From Gymnogyps californianus (lineage: Eukaryota; Chordata; Aves; Accipitriformes; Cathartidae), in the NCBI RefSeq assembly GCF_018139145.2, contig NC_059500.1, forward strand, positions 34,639,437-34,703,436: 64,000 bases of DNA, in the 5' to 3' direction. A program made the translations under genes and the position numbers. The notes under the pieces are model-generated. The model ran no database searches. It saw only the letters and a list, made by a program, of their open reading frames with translations, and was not told the origin of the DNA. Every line of letters begins with the position of its first letter. Position 1 is the stretch's first letter. This document shows, piece after piece, positions 59,553-64,000 of this stretch.

Positions 59553-62357
59553 TTTTTAAGAATAATGCAGTGTATTGCCATTTGCCTTTTTGCTCCACTT
59601 TGAGCACTGGATAATCATAAAGACCATTAAATTTATGTCAGTTAGCTTGTTACCAGCTGTTTCTGGAGACTGATGATTATTATAACAATTGTTGTGCCTA
59701 GACCTATCTGGGATTGTAGGAACCTCACCCTTATGTGAGAATCCAGTGTTATAACGTTGTTTTGTTTCTATTAAACATCCCAGTTATCTTCTATAGTATT
59801 CACCTACTGACTGTGTTTTGCTAGTGCATTGAGGGATGTGAAAGCACTTACGCTCCCACATTGATCTGAATAGGATTTCCATTAGCTCTGTATGCTGCTG
59901 ATAAAACGCTGATAAAAGTTCATTAGTTCAGAAGGGGAAAAATCTAACTAAGGCCCTAGGAACAACCATGTTAAAATATGTTCCTGAGTGTAGGTTAGTT
60001 ATTGACTTGATTAAATAGGAGCTCTCAAATTTTTCATATTTCTGAACACTAGTAATACCTACCTTGGTATCTGAAAATACACTTCAGTAGTAGCATTCCT
60101 GGAGGTAAGTCTGGAACTGCAGGAGCTTCCCGCTCATCTCAGCTTAAAAGAACTTTGCTGTTGCTAACTGGAATGTTTAGTTTAGTACTAAACTCATAAT
60201 TTCAGTAAATAACTTCATTGTTAATTTTCCATTGCAAAACGTCATTTGGAGACCTACTGTTTTCGTTGGAAATGGCCTTCGAAAAGATTTATTTGGAGGT
60301 TCTGCCATAAATCTGTGGAGCGGCCAACAAAAACAAACCAGCTGATGGTTTTACTAGTTTTAATATCCATGTTACCTTGAATGTAGGTACACTTTGTGTT
60401 CTTCCAAACTTGAAAGAAAATAAAATGCGATGCCCTGGGTTGGGGGAGGAAGGGATTTGTGCTTTTCTTGTTGATTTTTATTTAGTTGTTTCTGTTTAGC
60501 CATAATTATATTAATCATCTTGGTCAAAATAAGTCTTTCTCTGCAGACTAGATACTACCTTGTACAAATGAAGTAACTTTTCATCCTTATCACATCCACT
60601 ATGATCATGTAGGTAGGTAACAAAAATAGTTGCTGGATTAAATATTTCAGTTATATGGGAAGAGAAGCTTTAATGAGTAGTACAAGGATGGAATCATACA
60701 GCGTTGCTCTGTTATTTTTTAAACAGTTTCAAGAAAATTTTAGTGTGTTTTATAGTATAATTATTATTCTTTTTTCACTGGGTATAAATACATAGTAAGG
60801 AGAGATGTCCAGTAGAGTTTTTGGCATGTGTTCATCAGTACAGATAATAAACCAGCAACACTATTGTATTTAACAGGTTGATACTTCCATTCATTCACAC
60901 ACTCTAAGGAGGTATTTAAGATACCTTCCACATTTTCCATCATTCCTTTTTATAAATGTATTGAACTCCATCTAAAATAATGGGGTTTCCCTTTTACCTG
61001 TGCTGTGCCACTGGAATGCTGTTATAAAAATGCAATTGCTGTAATAAGTAGCTTCTTGACTTAAGCTTTTAACTTGCTCGAGGCAAATATGCAGCCATTT
61101 GTTCTTCTATGAGTTGTTATTATTTACTTTAGAAAGCTCCTGTTTCGTCCCTGGTACTTACCCATCCATATTGATAAATGCTACAGAGCTTTTATTTGGC
61201 GAGGTAAAAGAATCCATGCTTTCTGTTCCTCTTGTTCTCTTAATCACCCTTCCTTTCATTTGCCTCATTTTTTTTTTTTTTTTAAATGTGTGATCAGGAT
61301 TAGGTATGGTACTATGTATGGGAACTCATCTGTAACTTCTACAGCAGTGCTCAATGTTCAGCTTCACTACTGCAGCTCAGGATTACATTTACCATTTTTA
61401 AGGCTTCCTCACACTGTGAATTCATCACCATTTTGCAACTGATTAGTACTATTAGGTCAGTGTCATCTTCGGCCATTTTCACCTATTGAGCTTCTGACTG
61501 GCAGAATATTTCACTTGTGTTAAAATTTACTAGTATAGTAGTCGCATGTTTAATCCTGTTGCTATTGGAAAACTGTGCTGTCCTAAACATGATGTTGCAG
61601 TATCAGGTAAAAATTGCCTTTTCCTGTGTAAAGGGAACGTTCCTGGTTAGCACAGTGACCTCCACAGCAAGGGCAGATGCTGTGATAGTAGGAGAGGGGT
61701 GTGCTGTATTGCATGATCACATCCCATGTGGAAAATGCTAGGTGTTGTTCCAAGCCTACTTGTACCTCCTAGCAGGCAAATGATTAGTGAATAAGAAGGA
61801 TTTCATCTTGCAAAGAGCTTAATCACACATGATGTTAATTGTTGAGGGCTTTTATTCCAACTAAAGGAAGCAATTCAGTGCATCTTAGAGGAAAGTTGCC
61901 TTTTGGTCTTTCAACTTTATACTCTGATTTGCCATTTTCTTTTTTGATGTTGTTCATTGTGAAATTACTGCAAATAAACATGTAAATTATCAGAAACCCC
62001 CAGAGGCTCTCAAAGGACTATCTTTGAACACTGGACGTTCTTTTTTAAGTCAGTTGAATCCAAAGCTGAACATTTGGGGAAGACAAACATGCAGTAGTTT
62101 CCAGTTTTGCTCTACAGCCATTGTAGCCAGGACAAATACTGAATGAATACCGGAGTCTGCTGGTAGAGTTGATGTTTCTGGTTGAAGTATGTTGACTGTG
62201 TAGTGCAGATCTTTTCATGCTATGACTTCATACCTAATTTGGAAAAAATAAAAATCCTGTGTGTACTGTTTATGAATGCTTTAATTCCTGAAGAATTGAA
62301 GTGGAAGACTCCAGTTAATTATTTAAGGAACTAAAGCTTGAAGTGTGTATGTAGATG

Positions 62358-62388
62358 TGTACACACACACACACACACACATGTACGC

Positions 62389-62424
<36 letters not shown>
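62358..62424. repeat. (AC)n-(GT)n inverted microsatellite
   Basis: About ten AC units (62360-62381), a linker ATGTACGCGC, then about 17 GT units up to 62424. The two arms are complementary, so the tract can fold back on itself; alternating purine-pyrimidine sequence with a CGCGCG centre also favours Z-DNA. Confidence 0.93.
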
Positions 62425-62428
<4 letters not shown>

Positions 62429-64000
62429 ATAAAAAAGTGCTAGGAGAGCATGCCAGTATTTTTTAATGTGACAGCTTGAGGCAATTTCCTTGAAATATCT
62501 ACAATAAAATACAAACTTTTAAAAGAGGTTTTTGGATAGATTGGAAAATATGTTCCCATGAAAACAAGGCTTGCATAAATGCAAGGATTATTTCCAGCGT
62601 TCATGCTTCTTCAGAGCTTTTCAACTTCAGTAATAAGTAGTAAATATATGTGTGTTAATCTCATGTGTCCCTATATTCCTTAGGCAGTTTAGATCATGCC
62701 TGTGTCTTGAGGTTAGCACCAGTCCTGCAAATAATATGAAACAAACACCTCAGTCTTTACAGCATACAAGCAGTCTGCTCCTGCCAGCTATGGAAGCTTT
62801 CTTGGAAGAGAGATGTCAACTTTTGCAGAACTCAACTTCTCCTAAGTAAATAAATTAATGCAAGTTGTAGACCTAAAACTGCCTCTGGAGTCTCCTTGCA
62901 GTGACCTGTGTTACAGGCTGCTACATCCTTAGGTGTGGAAAAATCTGGTTTTGGTGCCCTTTTGGCATTCGAATGATGAGAAAAGCCGTAAAACTCTTGA
63001 GGAGGCTGTGGGGGGCCATAGCACGTGCAGGCGTTAAAACTGCTGCCCATGATAGGTGGTGTGAACTGAGGTGGAATCAGTCCACCTTCTCTCATTGCTC
63101 TGATCAAAATCCCTCTTTTTATATCCTTTTCTTACAGCTGTAATGGGAAACCTGTGGCTTGTAGGAGGGATGCAGCCCTTCAGTTTGGCATAGGCTGTAG
63201 CAGCTTTTTTGCGTTTTGCTTTTGGCTAACACAAAACCATGTGGTAGCAGGAAACTTCACCGAAGTGTTTGGTTAAGTGGAGTCTGTCCTCACCCAGGGA
63301 AAAGTTGTCTCCTCTCCTATCTTACTCCACTTGCTGTCTGTAGACAGGGAGAGAACAGTACTCATTCCTGCATCTGATCTCTTTAGCCTACTTTGTGGGA
63401 AGTCTCTTGAATTTAAAGTTCAATTAAATGTATGTCATATACTGAATATAGTGACTTATTTTCTGCCATGAAATTGCCTCCTTGCTCAGGGCTCACACTC
63501 CCTCCATCCTCTGTCTCTTTCTGTGACTTCGCCCTTCATGTTCTCTTGCCACCTTGTCTTGTTTGCAGTAAAATTTTCGCTCTGGCTCTTGTCTCTGCTT
63601 TTGAAGTGACATGAAAGCCTATAGAACCATAAAGAATTGCTCCATGTTAGTGTGGGAATGAAACTGTTTTGATAAAAGCTACAATCTGTCTATAAAAAGA
63701 AAAAAAATTTGTTAATGAAATAGATGTGCAAGGCAAACATATTAAAGGAATGATGTGGGCTGTGAAAGTTTCATTCAGTGGTTTGAACATATCTAGAAAG
63801 GTGCATGAAACATTAATAACTTTTGGAGGTTATTGAGGAGGAAGTACATTTTTTCTAGTCATTTTTGAACTTTTTTTTCCTGAAGTCACAAAAAAGTAGC
63901 TCTACTTTTCTCTGCTTGCTTAAATCAAGAAATATGTGCATAGACACTTCTCAGCTACATTCGCTTCATCAAATAGTCAGTTGAAAAAGCTTTTTTTTTT

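Larger units (their letters stand above)
49109..64000 (+). other. CHSY3: CHSY3 intron 2, 5' part (at least 14.9 kb)
   Basis: Starts with consensus donor GTAAGT and runs past the window end. It carries a CR1 3' tail (53397-53457), GT-rich and AC/GT microsatellites (about 59497-59552, 62358-62424) and several T runs. Short open frames (54478-55341, 62652-63143 and others) show no similarity to CHSY3 or other proteins that I recognise. A long intron at this position is also found in mammalian CHSY3. Confidence 0.85.

Noticed and set aside
62358..62424. CRISPR-like array or palindromic transposon end
   Set aside because: Vertebrate dinucleotide repeat with no spacers or element boundaries.

Overview
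The window is vertebrate nuclear DNA, almost certainly avian. It carries intron-rich genes with GT-AG splice sites, a CpG-island promoter, an old CR1 LINE and a tiny CR1 3' tail (the dominant bird LINE), and several copies of one ERVL-type (class III) LTR family with 5-bp target-site duplications of a kind common in birds. Only two protein-coding host genes are recognised, both on the + strand, in the order known for human 5q23.3: MINAR2 (KIAA1024L) and then CHSY3. That block is, to my knowledge, Z-linked in birds. This is inference and is not shown by the sequence.

Layout. 1-4 kb: flank with an ancient, broken CR1 (about 640-2453). 4.1-13.3 kb: complete MINAR2 coding region in three exons (55 + 82 + 59 = 196 codons), ending in a single C-terminal membrane segment, with a poly(A) signal at 13248. 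13.6-14.3 kb: a solo LTR (- orientation) just downstream of MINAR2, interrupted by about 95 bp resembling the R-U5 end of another LTR family. About 15.96-16.21 kb: a small CpG-dense island with no recognised gene. 16.3-31.8 kb: gene-free DNA with simple repeats and an unusual cluster of hairpins near 25.95 kb. 31.8-38.2 kb: a decayed ERVL provirus (- strand) with 3' LTR, integrase, RNase H, RT, protease and gag remnants. It is split by a second LTR in the opposite orientation and lacks its 5' LTR; in place of that LTR is a second copy of the left host flank. 42.6-43.2 kb: a well-preserved solo LTR (+ orientation) with a perfect 5-bp duplication, about 3 kb upstream of CHSY3. 45.5-47.7 kb: large CpG island with the CHSY3 promoter, 5' UTR and exon 1. 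48.8-49.1 kb: CHSY3 exon 2. 49.1-64 kb: start of a long CHSY3 intron; the remaining coding exon(s) lie beyond the window.

The two genes are not known to work together. MINAR2 is a small membrane protein linked to cholesterol handling in inner-ear hair cells; CHSY3 is a Golgi chondroitin sulfate polymerase. They share only old synteny. I found no RNA genes, CRISPR arrays or bacterial-type operons. The unusual content is structural: a provirus rearranged together with its host flank, nested and chimeric LTRs, an orphan CpG island, a hairpin cluster and a GGCCCC hexanucleotide tract upstream of CHSY3.
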